From: Jatrophihabitans sp. GAS493
Lineage (GTDB): Bacteria > Actinomycetota > Actinomycetes > Mycobacteriales > Jatrophihabitantaceae
Direction: 5' to 3'
Assembly (NCBI RefSeq): GCF_900230215.1
Contig: NZ_LT907982.1
Span: forward strand, 930,001-994,000
DNA length: 64,000 nucleotides
Position numbers and translations under genes: made by a program. Below, one piece after another: positions 1-8,593 of the stretch. Under the pieces are notes generated by a model, which did not search any database, was not told the DNA's origin, and worked only from the letters and a program-made list of their open reading frames with translations. Position 1 is the first letter of the stretch. Every line of letters begins with the position of its first letter.

Positions 1-733
1 TCAGATCGCTCTTGGCCCGGTTGAAGTCGTTGTGGGCCAGCGGCGCGATCGCGATGTCGAAGTCGATCTTGGGGAAGAACTCCTCGGGGGTGGCCGACCA
101 GGGCGTGAACCGGTCCAGCGGGCGGCCGATGAGACCGGAGAAGCGGCCGCCGATGAGGTGTGACTCGACCTTGGCGTTGCGCCGGAAGAATTGGCGCAGC
201 TCCTTGCTGACGCTGGCGAAGTCCTCGCGGTGTGCGCTGCCACCGGCCCAGCCGACAGTCAGCCGGCGGGTTGGGGGGCGCTGCATGAAGATGAGTGACG
301 CGTCCACGCAGTTCGGTAGGACGTACACGTTGGGGTTGTACTGACCGACGACCTCGGCCAGCCGCGGGGTGCTCACGGTGACGGCGTCGGATAGTTCGAG
401 ATTGCGCTGCAGGACGCGCAGACGCTCGGGTGTGTAATACTCGCGGGCCGGATTGTCGGCGTTGATCGCCCACGGATCGTCGTCGATCTCGAAGATCATC
501 GCGAAGTTGCGGTCGGCGCGGGTGGCCATCTCCTGCCAGATCGCGTCGCGGGCATCGTCAGTGACGAGTTGGCCGACCAGCACGTCGATGTCTGGGCTGA
601 TGCCCGTGGTGCTGCGATCGATCGAGATGGTCTGGTGACCGGCGATGCCGAGCGCCCACATCGGCATGGCGATGCGGTAGTACCCCTGCCCGGCGCCGTT
701 CTGCGCCCAACCGACGATCTTCAGTGGCTGCAC
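1..733 (-). CDS. Glycosyltransferase, group 1/GT4-like (C-terminus beyond window edge)
   Basis: The minus-strand frame runs open off the left edge, so only the N-terminal 244 or so residues are seen. The start is a GTG at 731-733 with AAGGAG nine bases upstream (743-748). The protein begins QPLKIVGWAQNG and contains a GWAGGSAHREDF segment near residue 155 and a FDIAIAPLAHNDFNRAKSDL segment at the edge. Both are hallmarks of group-1 glycosyltransferases acting on polysaccharide or glycan acceptors: a glycine-rich loop between the two Rossmann domains, and the donor-binding side of the second domain. The acceptor and sugar donor cannot be told. Nothing beside it in the window points to a pathway. 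Confidence 0.75.
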   Translation of the reverse strand, partial: MQPLKIVGWAQNGAGQGYYRIAMPMWALGIAGHQTISIDRSTTGISPDIDVLVGQLVTDDARDAIWQEMATRADRNFAMIFEIDDDPWAINADNPAREYYTPERLRVLQRNLELSDAVTVSTPRLAEVVGQYNPNVYVLPNCVDASLIFMQRPPTRRLTVGWAGGSAHREDFASVSKELRQFFRRNAKVESHLIGGRFSGLIGRPLDRFTPWSATPEEFFPKIDFDIAIAPLAHNDFNRAKSDL

Positions 734-912
734 TGGTTCGATCTCCTTGCATGGGTTGTCGGCTGGTGTGGCCCTTGTGGGCCTGTTCGGTTAAACCTGC
801 TGGCCCTCCCATCGGCCGAGATCCTGTGAAGCTGAGTGACGGGCGCCGACTGGACTTCCATAACTCGATTCGGCCGAGTGCGGGAGGGACCATTGCCCCG
901 CATACTCGTGGG

Positions 913-1245
913 ATGCCTGATCAACCCGACGAAGTCGTAGCCGGCAGCGACGCGGCTTCTACCGTCGCTTGGAAGAGGCTGGCCCGTGAGCGGCCTTGGT
1001 ATCGCAAGCTCGCCTCCCGCCCGCTCGCCGAGGCCACAGTTAGCTCGCCCAATGGGAAGGTCTACTTGGTTCGGGTTCGCAGGAACTCACCCGTGAAGGC
1101 AGAGAGGGTTGACGCCTCGGACCCCCCCCTCCACCGCGTTCGGGTTGGTCGGGTCGCAGCTCGGGCGATCCTCGTTGATGTGGTCCTCGCAGTCACGAAC
1201 GCCTTGGAACGCGGTGACAAGCTGTGGTTGGACGACGAGGAGTAA
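913..1245 (+). CDS. Small conserved-looking protein of unknown function (110 aa)
   Basis: An open frame of 110 residues from ATG 913 to TAA. It has an ordinary mixed composition: a basic middle (WKRLARERPWYRKLASR), a short segment GKVYLVRVRRN that looks like beta strand, then a hydrophobic helix ARAILVDVVLAVTNALE and an acidic end LWLDDEE. I do not recognise a family. There is no good ribosome site before the ATG. An in-frame ATT at 892 follows GGGAGGG but would be an unusual start. The gene stands alone between two minus-strand genes. It is kept because the residue pattern is protein-like, unlike the antisense frames nearby. Confidence 0.45.
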   Translation: MPDQPDEVVAGSDAASTVAWKRLARERPWYRKLASRPLAEATVSSPNGKVYLVRVRRNSPVKAERVDASDPPLHRVRVGRVAARAILVDVVLAVTNALERGDKLWLDDEE

Positions 1246-1267
1246 GGCAGCACTGCGATGCCCATCC

Positions 1268-2659
1268 TTACGGAGGCGTCTCCCTATTGCTGCTCGGTGG
1301 GTCATCTTCGGGTGGGGGGTCGGGGTCGGCTGTCGGGGGCGTGATGGATCGGTATCTGTGGCCGGTAGGGGTGCTCCAGTGGTAGTTGCCCTCGTGGTCG
1401 CGGTGGGTGATGGTCCAGCCCAGTTCATGCTTCAGCCGATGATGTTTTCGGCATAAGGCGTTGAGGTTGCACGCACTTGTACAGCCGGTTGGGTAGGGCA
1501 CTCGATGATCTAAGTCGCAGCGCCTCGCGGCCCGGCTGCAGGTGGGGAAGGCGCAGGTCCGGTCTCGGGTGATGACGTGGTCGGCTAGGGCTTGGGGTGG
1601 GGTGTAGCGGGTCCGACCGTGATCGAGCAGGGTGCCGGACAGTGGGTCGGTGACTAACCGCCGCCAGGTGCCAGTCGCGTCGGCCGCGATCTTGCGGGCC
1701 AGGGCGGCGGGGATCGGGCCGTAACCGTCGAGCTCACCCGGGAGGTCGTCCAGGCCCAACAGGGTCGTCGCCGCAACGGTGACCTGAACCGATGGGCGCA
1801 TGCCGTGGGATTTCGGCAGCGTCGGATCGGTCAACGCGTTCAGGGCGATGTCGATGAACGCGTCGGCTCGGCGTTGGTCGGCGGTCCGCCCATCATCCGG
1901 ACACTTGGCCTTCGACTGGTCGGCGACGGCGTTGACGGCGACCATCACCGCGTCCGCGGCATCCGCGGGCAGGTAGGCCCAGACCGCGGCCATCCCGTCA
2001 TCGTGGGGGAACCGGGCCACCCGACGCTCCAGCACCGCGTCCTCGTGCTTCCTGGTCTCCGTCTGCGGGTTGAACTTCGCCACCGCCCGACGGAGCGTGC
2101 CGGTGAACTGGGCCGGCGTCTGATGCTCCACCTTGCCCAACACCGCTTCTTCGACCTGGGCAACGATGTCGGCTTCAGCGATGTTGGTGACCGCACCGAC
2201 GAGGGTCATCGCGTGCCGCTGCGTCGTCCGACCCGCAGCAAGCAACCCGAAGGTGGTGGGAATCCGTTGGACCAGGGTGGTGGCGCGGAGCAGGGCGAAC
2301 GAGGCGGTGGTTGAGGGGATCTGCAACGCGCACGACACGTCCGCCTGCGCCGCCTCCGAGGCCAACTCAGGATCCGGCGCCAGCTCTTCAACATGATCAC
2401 TGATCGAGGCCAGCAACCCGGCCTCAGTCGCCGCGAACCACGCATGCTGACGACGGACCGCGACCAGCAGATCCACCCGCCCAGCATGAGTAAGACGTTC
2501 GGGATCCAACGCCCCCAACAGGGCTGACGTCTCCGGACCGGGCTCATGCGAGGCCAACCACGCGGCGACCCCGTCGGGGAACATCACCGCATCGGCAAAC
2601 GACGGAACCCGCGAGGAGACAGAATCATCCTCGCGGCCCTCGTACGGTGTTCCCTCCAC
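1268..2659 (-). CDS. DUF222 (13E12 repeat) protein with C-terminal HNH endonuclease domain
   Basis: A 463-residue protein of the large actinobacterial DUF222 family, the 13E12-repeat type also seen in mycobacteria. The N-terminal two thirds is the alanine-rich DUF222 domain, with VRRQHAWFAATEAGLLA near residue 68. The C-terminal HNH nuclease domain is intact, with ITRDRTCAFPTCSR, then DLDHRVPYPTG, then a CRKHHRLKH segment supplying the metal-binding Cys and His residues. Such genes are multicopy and often lie at variable sites; their biological role is unsettled. The GTG start at 2659 follows a TACGAT box (minus strand, 2667-2672) by seven bases, which would fit a leaderless message. A later start at the MFPDGV methionine is possible. 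Confidence 0.85.
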   Translation of the reverse strand: MEGTPYEGREDDSVSSRVPSFADAVMFPDGVAAWLASHEPGPETSALLGALDPERLTHAGRVDLLVAVRRQHAWFAATEAGLLASISDHVEELAPDPELASEAAQADVSCALQIPSTTASFALLRATTLVQRIPTTFGLLAAGRTTQRHAMTLVGAVTNIAEADIVAQVEEAVLGKVEHQTPAQFTGTLRRAVAKFNPQTETRKHEDAVLERRVARFPHDDGMAAVWAYLPADAADAVMVAVNAVADQSKAKCPDDGRTADQRRADAFIDIALNALTDPTLPKSHGMRPSVQVTVAATTLLGLDDLPGELDGYGPIPAALARKIAADATGTWRRLVTDPLSGTLLDHGRTRYTPPQALADHVITRDRTCAFPTCSRAARRCDLDHRVPYPTGCTSACNLNALCRKHHRLKHELGWTITHRDHEGNYHWSTPTGHRYRSITPPTADPDPPPEDDPPSSNRETPP

Positions 2660-2666
2660 GCATCTA

Positions 2667-2672
2667 ATCGTA
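2667..2672 (-). promoter_or_regulatory. Possible -10 box giving a leaderless DUF222-HNH message
   Basis: TACGAT on the minus strand ends seven bases before the GTG start at 2659. There is no clear ribosome site, so a leaderless transcript is the simplest reading. Leaderless messages are common in actinobacteria. Confidence 0.3.
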
Positions 2673-2816
2673 CAGGTGAGCTACGACAGTAATCGCCGAG
2701 AACCCGACCAATCCAAACACAAAATCCAAGAAAAGTAAGGTGATTCGCCGACGTGAAGACTGTCACTCCAGCCACTGTGCCGTCGATCCGACTAGCCGGA
2801 CGTCGAACCCTGCGCG

Positions 2817-2954
2817 GTGCTGAACATCCTCGTCGAGGGAATGCTGCTGGGTGCCGTCGTGCTGGGTGCCGTCGTGCTGGGTGCCGTTGTGCTGGCTGTC
2901 GTGGCCTGCTTCCGGCGCGCCCGGCGCGCCCGCGGCTCTTGGCGGATGGGCTAG
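2817..2954 (+). CDS. Possible 45-residue single-span membrane protein
   Basis: A short frame from GTG 2817 (alternative ATG 2841) to TAG 2952-2954, with the stop lying directly against the flhB stop on the other strand. It reads MLNILVEG, then a hydrophobic span made of three LGAVV repeats followed by LAVVACF, then a basic tail RRARRARGSWRMG. One hydrophobic helix followed at once by a positive cluster is the usual shape of a small membrane protein with its tail in the cytoplasm. No ribosome site is obvious, and the region is a 15-base tandem repeat, so a chance frame is possible. No family is recognised. Confidence 0.35.
   Translation: MLNILVEGMLLGAVVLGAVVLGAVVLAVVACFRRARRARGSWRMG
2846..2890 (+). 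repeat. Three tandem 15-base repeats (GCTGGGTGCCGTCGT)
   Basis: Three direct copies at 2846-2860, 2861-2875 and 2876-2890 (the last with one C-to-T change), then a partial fourth. The 15-base unit keeps the plus-strand frame open and encodes repeated LGAVV. Confidence 0.85.
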
Positions 2955-4055
2955 CTATCTGGCCGGGGCCAACGGTCGCACAGTGTGCGTGCCGGCGGCC
3001 GAACCCCGGCGCTTCAGCGTCATGATGAAGGCGAGCACCGTCGCCACCGCCTTGTAGAGATCCGGTGGAATCTCGCCGCCGATCGTGCAGGTCTGATACA
3101 GCGTGCGCGCCAACGGGATGTCGGCCACCATCGGGATGCGATGCTTCTCGGCCAGCTCACGGATCCGAGCGGCAACGTAGTCCCCGCCCATCGCGACCAC
3201 CCGGGGAGCACCCTTCTCGGCGTCGTACTTCAAGGCCACCGCGATGTGAGTCGGGTTGACGATCACAACGTCGGCGGTGGGGACATCGGCCATCATCCGG
3301 TTGCGGCTCATCGAGATCTGCTTGGAGCGGATGGCCCCCTTGAGCTGCGGGTTGCCGTCGCTGCTCTTGTTCTCTTCCTTCACCTGCTGCTTGGTCATCT
3401 TCAACGACTTGTTGTTGCGCCGACGGACGACGACGTAGTCGGCGATCGCCATCAGGATGCCGGCGGCGGCGGCGACGCGCATCACCCGCAGCGCCATCGA
3501 GATCGCGGTGGAGACCAGCGTGTCCAGGGAGAGCGCACCGGCCCCGATCAGCGTCGGAATCAGATTCCGCACCGACATGTAGACCACGACGCCGACCACG
3601 GTCGTCTTCAGCAGCGCCTTGAGCGCGGCCCACCATCCATGCGGACCGAACATCCGCTTGACGCCGGACAGCGGATTCATCCGAGAAAATTTGGGCGCCA
3701 GCGCCTTCGGGGAGAAGTAGATGCCACCCTGAGCGCCGACCGAGATGATCGAGACGACGATGAAGACCAACGCGAGCGGAAGCACCGCCAGCATGCCGCG
3801 CTGCGCGGTATTGCGGGCGATCCCCAGAACCTGGCTCACCTGAGGATTCTGAATCACCTCGGTCGACTGCAACAGCGCGATCTTGCAGGTATTCATGAGC
3901 GATTCGGCGACGTGGGGAAGCACGAAGCTGGCGACCAGCAGGCCGACCCATGACCCGAACTCAGGAGTATTGCCGATCTGTCCTTCGCGGCGAGCCTTCT
4001 TCTTCTGTTTCGGGGTCGCCTGCTCAGTTCTCTCCTCGGTGGGCTTCTCTGCCAT
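2955..4055 (-). CDS. flhB: FlhB, flagellar export gate and substrate-switch protein
   Basis: A 366-residue inner-membrane protein of the flagellar type III export gate. The N-terminus MAEKPTEERTEQATPKQ with a following lysine-rich stretch and the four hydrophobic spans are typical. The autocleavage motif NPTH is present at about residue 267 (VIVNPTHIAVALKYD), so the switch from rod/hook to filament export should work. The C-terminal cytoplasmic domain continues through MGGDYVAARIRELAEKHRIP, and a short arginine- and proline-rich tail ends the protein. Its ATG overlaps the fliR stop by one base, so it is the last gene of the minus-strand flagellar run. flhA, its usual neighbour, is not downstream. 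Confidence 0.97.
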   Translation of the reverse strand: MAEKPTEERTEQATPKQKKKARREGQIGNTPEFGSWVGLLVASFVLPHVAESLMNTCKIALLQSTEVIQNPQVSQVLGIARNTAQRGMLAVLPLALVFIVVSIISVGAQGGIYFSPKALAPKFSRMNPLSGVKRMFGPHGWWAALKALLKTTVVGVVVYMSVRNLIPTLIGAGALSLDTLVSTAISMALRVMRVAAAAGILMAIADYVVVRRRNNKSLKMTKQQVKEENKSSDGNPQLKGAIRSKQISMSRNRMMADVPTADVVIVNPTHIAVALKYDAEKGAPRVVAMGGDYVAARIRELAEKHRIPMVADIPLARTLYQTCTIGGEIPPDLYKAVATVLAFIMTLKRRGSAAGTHTVRPLAPAR

Positions 4056-4819
4056 TAGCCGGTCACCACCCTGAGCAGGTCAGTGGCCGACGTGGTCAGA
4101 TGAGCAACCACCTGGGGCAGCAGCAGGAACGTGAAGCCGATCAGCGAGAGCGTAAGGCCGATCTTCAACGGAAAACTCAGTGCGAACGCGTTGAGCTGCG
4201 GCGCAATCCGGTTGAGCAACCCCAGCCCGAGGTCGGCGATGAAGAGCACGACCAGCAGTGGTCCGGCGATCTGCAGCGCCCCGACGAACATGTTGGTCAC
4301 GCCGTGAATGAGCGACGCGCTCAGCTTCGGCATCGAGATCGTCCCGTCCAGCGGCAGGGTGTCGAAGGTCCGCATGAAGCCCTGCAGCAGGAAGAGGTGG
4401 GCACTGGAGGCGAAGATGAGCGTCGAGGACAGTAGCGCGTGAAAACGGGAGAAGACGGCGCTCTGGTTCTGCATCAGCGGGTCATAGCCGAAGGAGAGCG
4501 AGAAGCCGCCGGCGAGGTCGATGAGCCCACCCGCCGCCTCGATCGCGGTGAAGACGAGGCGGCACATGAATCCCAGCCCCACCCCGATGAAGATCTGCTC
4601 GACCCCGATCCCGACGATGGTCCAGGCGTCGACCACCGGCGGCACATGCTTCACCTGGCTGGGTGACAACGCCAGCCCGATCGCCACCGAGAGCATCACC
4701 TGAACCGTCCGCGGCACACCACTGGTGGCCAACGGCGGTGCGAAGATCGTCCAACCCAGGACGCGCAGCGACACCAGCAGCAGAGCCAGCAGGTTCGCGG
4801 TCGCGATTTGGACGGTCAT
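4055..4819 (-). CDS. fliR: FliR, flagellar export apparatus membrane protein
   Basis: A 254-residue polytopic membrane protein of the export gate core, which it forms with FliP and FliQ. It starts MTVQIATANLLALLLVSLRVLGW and shows the FliR pattern of six or so hydrophobic spans, with FMCRLVFTAIEAAGGLIDLAGG in the middle. The length is normal for the family. The gene lies 13 bases after fliQ and overlaps flhB by one base, which indicates co-translation of the gate subunits. Confidence 0.95.
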   Translation of the reverse strand: MTVQIATANLLALLLVSLRVLGWTIFAPPLATSGVPRTVQVMLSVAIGLALSPSQVKHVPPVVDAWTIVGIGVEQIFIGVGLGFMCRLVFTAIEAAGGLIDLAGGFSLSFGYDPLMQNQSAVFSRFHALLSSTLIFASSAHLFLLQGFMRTFDTLPLDGTISMPKLSASLIHGVTNMFVGALQIAGPLLVVLFIADLGLGLLNRIAPQLNAFALSFPLKIGLTLSLIGFTFLLLPQVVAHLTTSATDLLRVVTG

Positions 4820-4832
4820 GGTCTTCGCGTGA

Positions 4833-5111
4833 TCAGTGCAGCAGAGACGGAATCTGCGCGAATAGCTCGTGAGTGAAGGTGATCATCGCGTGCATCATCC
4901 AACGCCCCGACAGCAGCAGAGCGACTCCGACACCGAGCGCCTTCGGCACGAAGGAGAGTGTGAATTCCTGAATCTGGGTCGCCGACTGGAAGAGCGAGAC
5001 GGCGAATCCAATCAGGAGCGAGGTGACCAGAGCGGGAGCGGCCAACTCGGCCGTGATGATCATGACCTTCATGGCCAGGCTGACGATCGCGGCATCAGTC
5101 ATCGGATTCAC
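4833..5111 (-). CDS. fliQ: FliQ, flagellar export apparatus membrane protein
   Basis: A 92-residue protein with two hydrophobic hairpin helices, the normal size for FliQ. MTDAAIVSLAMKVMIITAEL leads into the first helix, and SATQIQEFTLSFVPK forms the conserved connecting loop. It assembles with FliP and FliR into the export gate inside the basal body. It sits 54 bases after fliP in the usual fliO-P-Q-R-flhB order. Confidence 0.95.
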   Translation of the reverse strand: MNPMTDAAIVSLAMKVMIITAELAAPALVTSLLIGFAVSLFQSATQIQEFTLSFVPKALGVGVALLLSGRWMMHAMITFTHELFAQIPSLLH

Positions 5112-5165
5112 CTCTTGGATTCAACGGAAGGGAGCGGGGGCGGGAGGGCAACACGGTGAGCGTCG

Positions 5166-6071
5166 CTAACTGGAGTTGTAGCTCTGAACCAGAGCCGTGA
5201 TGATCAGGCCCCAGCCGTCGACGAGGACGAAGAGCAGCAATTTGAAGGGGAGTGACACCGACACCGGCGGCAGCATCATCATGCCGAGCGACATCAGCGA
5301 GGAGGAGACGACGAGGTCGATGACCAGGAACGGAATGAAGATGACGAAGCCGATGATCATCGCCGATCGCAGCTCGGAGAGCACGAAGGCTGGAATCAGC
5401 GTGGTCAGCCCGACGTCGGAGATCTTCTCCGGGTTCGGCAGCTTGGCCGCCCGCAGCATCAGCGCGATCTCCTCCGGACGGGTATGCGCCGTCATGAAGA
5501 CTCGCAGCGGCACCATGCCATCGTGGAAGGCGGTCTGCTGGTTCTTGGTGCCGTGAATGTAGGGCTGAATACCCAGCTCGTTCACCTTGCTGAGCACCGG
5601 CCCCATGATGAACATGCTGAGGAACAGAGATAGTCCGGCCAGCACCTGGTTCGGCGGCACCGTCTGCAGACCCAGTGCGTTGCGAGTCAGCGACAACACC
5701 ACGAAGATCTTCGTGAAGCTCGTCATCATCAGCAGCAGCGACGGAGCCACCGAGATGACGGTGAGTAGCAGCAGGATGGTGATCGACGTGCTCGGCTTGG
5801 TGTTGCCGCCGACGTCGATCGTCGTGGGGCCGGTCGGTGACGACGGGCCCGCCGGTGCGGCCGGCGAGGCCGGCGCCGCCCGCGGACCAGCCAGCGGTGC
5901 CGCCAACTGAACGGCCTGCCGATCACCCGCCACCACTGCATGACTGACACTGTCGGGGACGGTGGCGGCCGACGCACTTCCGGTGCCCAGAGTCAATACT
6001 GCGATGCCGGCGACGACGGTCGCGATCAGCAGTAGAAGTAAGCGCATCAACGTGCGCAGGGGCGCCCTCAC
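5166..6071 (-). CDS. fliP: FliP, flagellar export gate protein
   Basis: A 301-residue export gate protein. It opens with a long N-terminal hydrophobic signal (LLLLLIATVVAGIAVLTLGTG) followed by an alanine- and proline-rich linker (about residues 57-85) that is longer than in most FliP proteins. The FliP core then follows with SVAPSLLLMMTSFTKIFVVLS, RNALGLQTVPPNQVL and FVIFIPFLVIDLVVSSSLMS. The C-terminal LLFVLVDGWGLI segment is typical. It overlaps fliO by four bases. The proline-rich linker probably sits outside the membrane; its role is unknown. Confidence 0.95.
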   Translation of the reverse strand: MRAPLRTLMRLLLLLIATVVAGIAVLTLGTGSASAATVPDSVSHAVVAGDRQAVQLAAPLAGPRAAPASPAAPAGPSSPTGPTTIDVGGNTKPSTSITILLLLTVISVAPSLLLMMTSFTKIFVVLSLTRNALGLQTVPPNQVLAGLSLFLSMFIMGPVLSKVNELGIQPYIHGTKNQQTAFHDGMVPLRVFMTAHTRPEEIALMLRAAKLPNPEKISDVGLTTLIPAFVLSELRSAMIIGFVIFIPFLVIDLVVSSSLMSLGMMMLPPVSVSLPFKLLLFVLVDGWGLIITALVQSYNSS

Positions 6072-6667
6072 CTGGTACGGACGGTCAAGTCGCGTAGCGA
6101 CTCCACCGTTTGCCGCCAGGTCGCCGGCGACAACGCCGAACCTGACAGAGCTGAGGACTTCGCATCCTGCGTAGTCTTCGGGGCGCCAACGCTTCCCTGC
6201 TTGGCGCCTTGATGTGTAGCTGATGCTGCGGCCGGCCCGGCGACGGGCTTGGCGGCGGCAGGCTTTGCGGTCGAACGGGCCGCCTTGTTGAGCAGGTCCG
6301 CCCCCGGGATGTCGGCCGGGATGTACACCGGCGCGACCGGGTTCGGGTCAACCGGCACGGCACGGCTGCGCTTGGTCTTGGACTGAGTGGCGGCGGCCGC
6401 GAGTTGCACCTCGACGGCCTCGAGGTCGACCTCGCCGATGAGCGAGACCTGCCCGTCGGTGACGCCGACGATAAGCGCTTGATCCAGCACTCGGACCACG
6501 GCGATCGAGGAGTTACGGGTGAGCTGTTCGCGCGACACGATGTCGAGCAGCTTGCCGTTGCGTGACCGAGCGGTGGGACGTTTGACGAATCGCGCCAAAC
6601 CCCACATCAATCCCAGGACGACGGCAAGCGATAACACCACCCGTCCCAGCTCGGCCACGTTCTGCAT
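6068..6667 (-). CDS. fliO: FliO, flagellar biosynthesis chaperone for FliP
   Basis: A 199-residue protein with one N-terminal membrane span (VVLSLAVVLGLMWGLARF) followed by a small beta-rich cytoplasmic domain containing LLDIVSREQLTRNSSIAVVRVLDQALIVG, the FliO signature. The last 90 residues are a low-complexity alanine-, proline- and lysine-rich tail. FliO helps assemble the FliP ring and is poorly conserved, so the family call rests on the domain plus its position between fliN and fliP. Confidence 0.88.
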   Translation of the reverse strand: MQNVAELGRVVLSLAVVLGLMWGLARFVKRPTARSRNGKLLDIVSREQLTRNSSIAVVRVLDQALIVGVTDGQVSLIGEVDLEAVEVQLAAAATQSKTKRSRAVPVDPNPVAPVYIPADIPGADLLNKAARSTAKPAAAKPVAGPAAASATHQGAKQGSVGAPKTTQDAKSSALSGSALSPATWRQTVESLRDLTVRTR

Positions 6668-6673
6668 GGTTGG

Positions 6674-7444
6674 TCAGCGGCCCGTCTCGTCGGAGACGAT
6701 CTCGGTGATGCGCAGGCCGAAGTTCTCGTCGATGACCACGACCTCGCCGCGGGCGATGAGGCGGCCGTTCACCAGCAGGTCGGCCGGCGCTCCGGCCGGA
6801 CGGTCGAGCTCGACGACGGCGCCGTCGCGCAGCGACAGCAGTTCGGAGACGGTCATCTTGGTGCGGCCGATCTCGGCGGTGACGTCCATCTCGACGCCAC
6901 GCAGCAGGTCCAGCCGCTGGGCCGAGACCTCGGCCGGCGCGGTGCGGGCGGCGGCGAGCTTGGCGCCGGCGGAACCCGGGATCGGGGTGAAGCTCTCCGG
7001 CGCGTTGGAGCTGGCGTCCAGGCGCAGCGCGACGGCGGCCTCGATGCTGCTCTCCTCGCTCCACAGCGGCACGACGAACCCGTCGGTGTCGCCCTGCAGA
7101 ATCTGCTCGAGCGCGACGGCCGTCTCGCTGACCGTGATCTCGCCGAGTGCGACCGGGCCGAGTGTTGCGGCCGCCGCCTGGACGGTCGGAGCCAGCGCCT
7201 GCGCCGGGTCGACGTCGCCGTCGGTGAGCGCCGTCGCCAGCGAACGTCCGATGACGACGATCAACTCACCACTGAGCGAACCGCTGAAGGTGACGCCCAC
7301 GGCCTGGCCGAAGAGCTCGTCGGCATCGAACTCCCGGGAGGGTTCGCCCGGGTGCAGGGTGCTGCCCGAGGGCAGCGCCGCAGCGGCGGCCGCGGCGACG
7401 CCGGCGATCAGCTCGACGGCGGATGGGGCGAGTACGTCTGTCAC
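6674..7444 (-). CDS. fliN: FliN/FliY, flagellar motor switch protein with extra N-terminal CheC-like domain
   Basis: A 256-residue C-ring protein. The C-terminal 80 residues are a normal SpoA domain (LDLLRGVEMDVTAEIGRTKM, then LVNGRLIARGEVVVIDENFG). The N-terminal 160 residues are an extra domain, with SGELIVVIGRSLA and ATLGPVALGEITVSE, resembling the CheC-like part of FliY of other Gram-positive bacteria rather than the short FliN of enterics. Whether it keeps CheY-P phosphatase activity cannot be decided by eye. The ATG overlaps the fliM stop by four bases. Confidence 0.9.
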   Translation of the reverse strand: MTDVLAPSAVELIAGVAAAAAAALPSGSTLHPGEPSREFDADELFGQAVGVTFSGSLSGELIVVIGRSLATALTDGDVDPAQALAPTVQAAAATLGPVALGEITVSETAVALEQILQGDTDGFVVPLWSEESSIEAAVALRLDASSNAPESFTPIPGSAGAKLAAARTAPAEVSAQRLDLLRGVEMDVTAEIGRTKMTVSELLSLRDGAVVELDRPAGAPADLLVNGRLIARGEVVVIDENFGLRITEIVSDETGR

Positions 7445-8451
7445 AAGCGCTCCTGAGTAGCGGGTTGGGTCTGGAGAGGTTCGATGATGAGTGCCGCGAG
7501 GCGTTCGCCCGACTTGCCGGCGATGGCATGGGCAAAGGTGGTGCCACCGGCCTCGACGGTGAGCGGGGCGTTGACACGGTGGGTCAGCTTGATGACGTCG
7601 CCTTCAGCCAGGGTCAGCAGGCGTGAGGTGTCCAGGGCGATCGCGTCGAACTGGACCACGACGTCGATCTCGACCCCACCGAGGCCGTCCCGGACCTTGC
7701 GGGCCGAGGCGTCACGGTTCGGGTCTTCCTGGTCACGGTGGCTGCGCTGGGCCCGCTCGGCCTGCAGTTGGGCCACAACCGGGGAGAGCGGCAGGCAGAG
7801 CGTGAGCAGGCAGGAGGAGGCGCCGACGGTGAGGTCGAAGGAGGCGACGACCACGGCGTCGGTGGCGGCCGCAGCCTGGACGAACTGGGGGTTGTACTCG
7901 ATCGGGGCGAGCTTCGTCTTCATCGGAGCCATCGACTCGAAGCCGTAGCGGAGCACGCTCAGCATCTGCTCCATGAGGTCGTTGAGCAGTCCGGTCTCGG
8001 TGTCGGTGAGGGTTCGTCCGGGCTGCTCACCGCCGGGGCCGCCGAGCAGGTGATCGATGCTGGTCATCGCCGTGGAGAGGGCGAACTGCAGGATCGCGGT
8101 GCCCTGCAGCGGGTCGATCGAGAAGGGGGCCAGGATCGTCGGGGACTCGAGGGTGGTGACGTACTCCTCGTAGCTCTGCTGCTCGATCGAGACGAGATCG
8201 ATGTGGCATACCTGGCGCAGACTTCCGGTGAGCAGCGTGGTCAGCCGCTTCCCGAAGAGCTCGCAGCACATCTGTAACGCCCGCACATGTTCGCGGGAGA
8301 GTTTCGTCGGTCGACGGAAGTCGTAGGCCACAGGTGCGTCCCGGGGAGGGGACGCGAGCGCACGCTTCGCAGCGATATTGATTGCCGTCACGTGATCTCT
8401 GATCGGCTGCCCGGACCCGAACATGAGCCGTGGCCGCAGTTCGGTATTCAC
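7441..8451 (-). CDS. fliM: FliM, flagellar motor switch protein
   Basis: A 336-residue C-ring protein linking FliG to FliN. The middle domain (YDFRRPTKLSREHVRALQMC, then LLGGPGGEQPGRTLTDTE) and the C-terminal SpoA domain are clear. The N-terminus, MNTELRPRLMFGSGQP, lacks the usual EIDALL-type CheY-binding peptide. The start used is a GTG at 8451 directly after a GGAGGGAG stretch. This spacing is very short, and an internal ATG nine codons later is an alternative. No in-frame upstream start that would supply the missing peptide was seen. Confidence 0.94.
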   Translation of the reverse strand: MNTELRPRLMFGSGQPIRDHVTAINIAAKRALASPPRDAPVAYDFRRPTKLSREHVRALQMCCELFGKRLTTLLTGSLRQVCHIDLVSIEQQSYEEYVTTLESPTILAPFSIDPLQGTAILQFALSTAMTSIDHLLGGPGGEQPGRTLTDTETGLLNDLMEQMLSVLRYGFESMAPMKTKLAPIEYNPQFVQAAAATDAVVVASFDLTVGASSCLLTLCLPLSPVVAQLQAERAQRSHRDQEDPNRDASARKVRDGLGGVEIDVVVQFDAIALDTSRLLTLAEGDVIKLTHRVNAPLTVEAGGTTFAHAIAGKSGERLAALIIEPLQTQPATQERL

Positions 8452-8593
8452 CTCCCTCCGGGAGGCTGTTGCTAGGTAACGGCATCCGTGCCGTCGTGAA
8501 CGCTGCGCGCACTAACCAAATGTGTGGATTTTCCTTTTGACGAGTTCTGTTAGAGGGGAATCTGAGCGACGGGACCTGATCCGATCCGGACGA

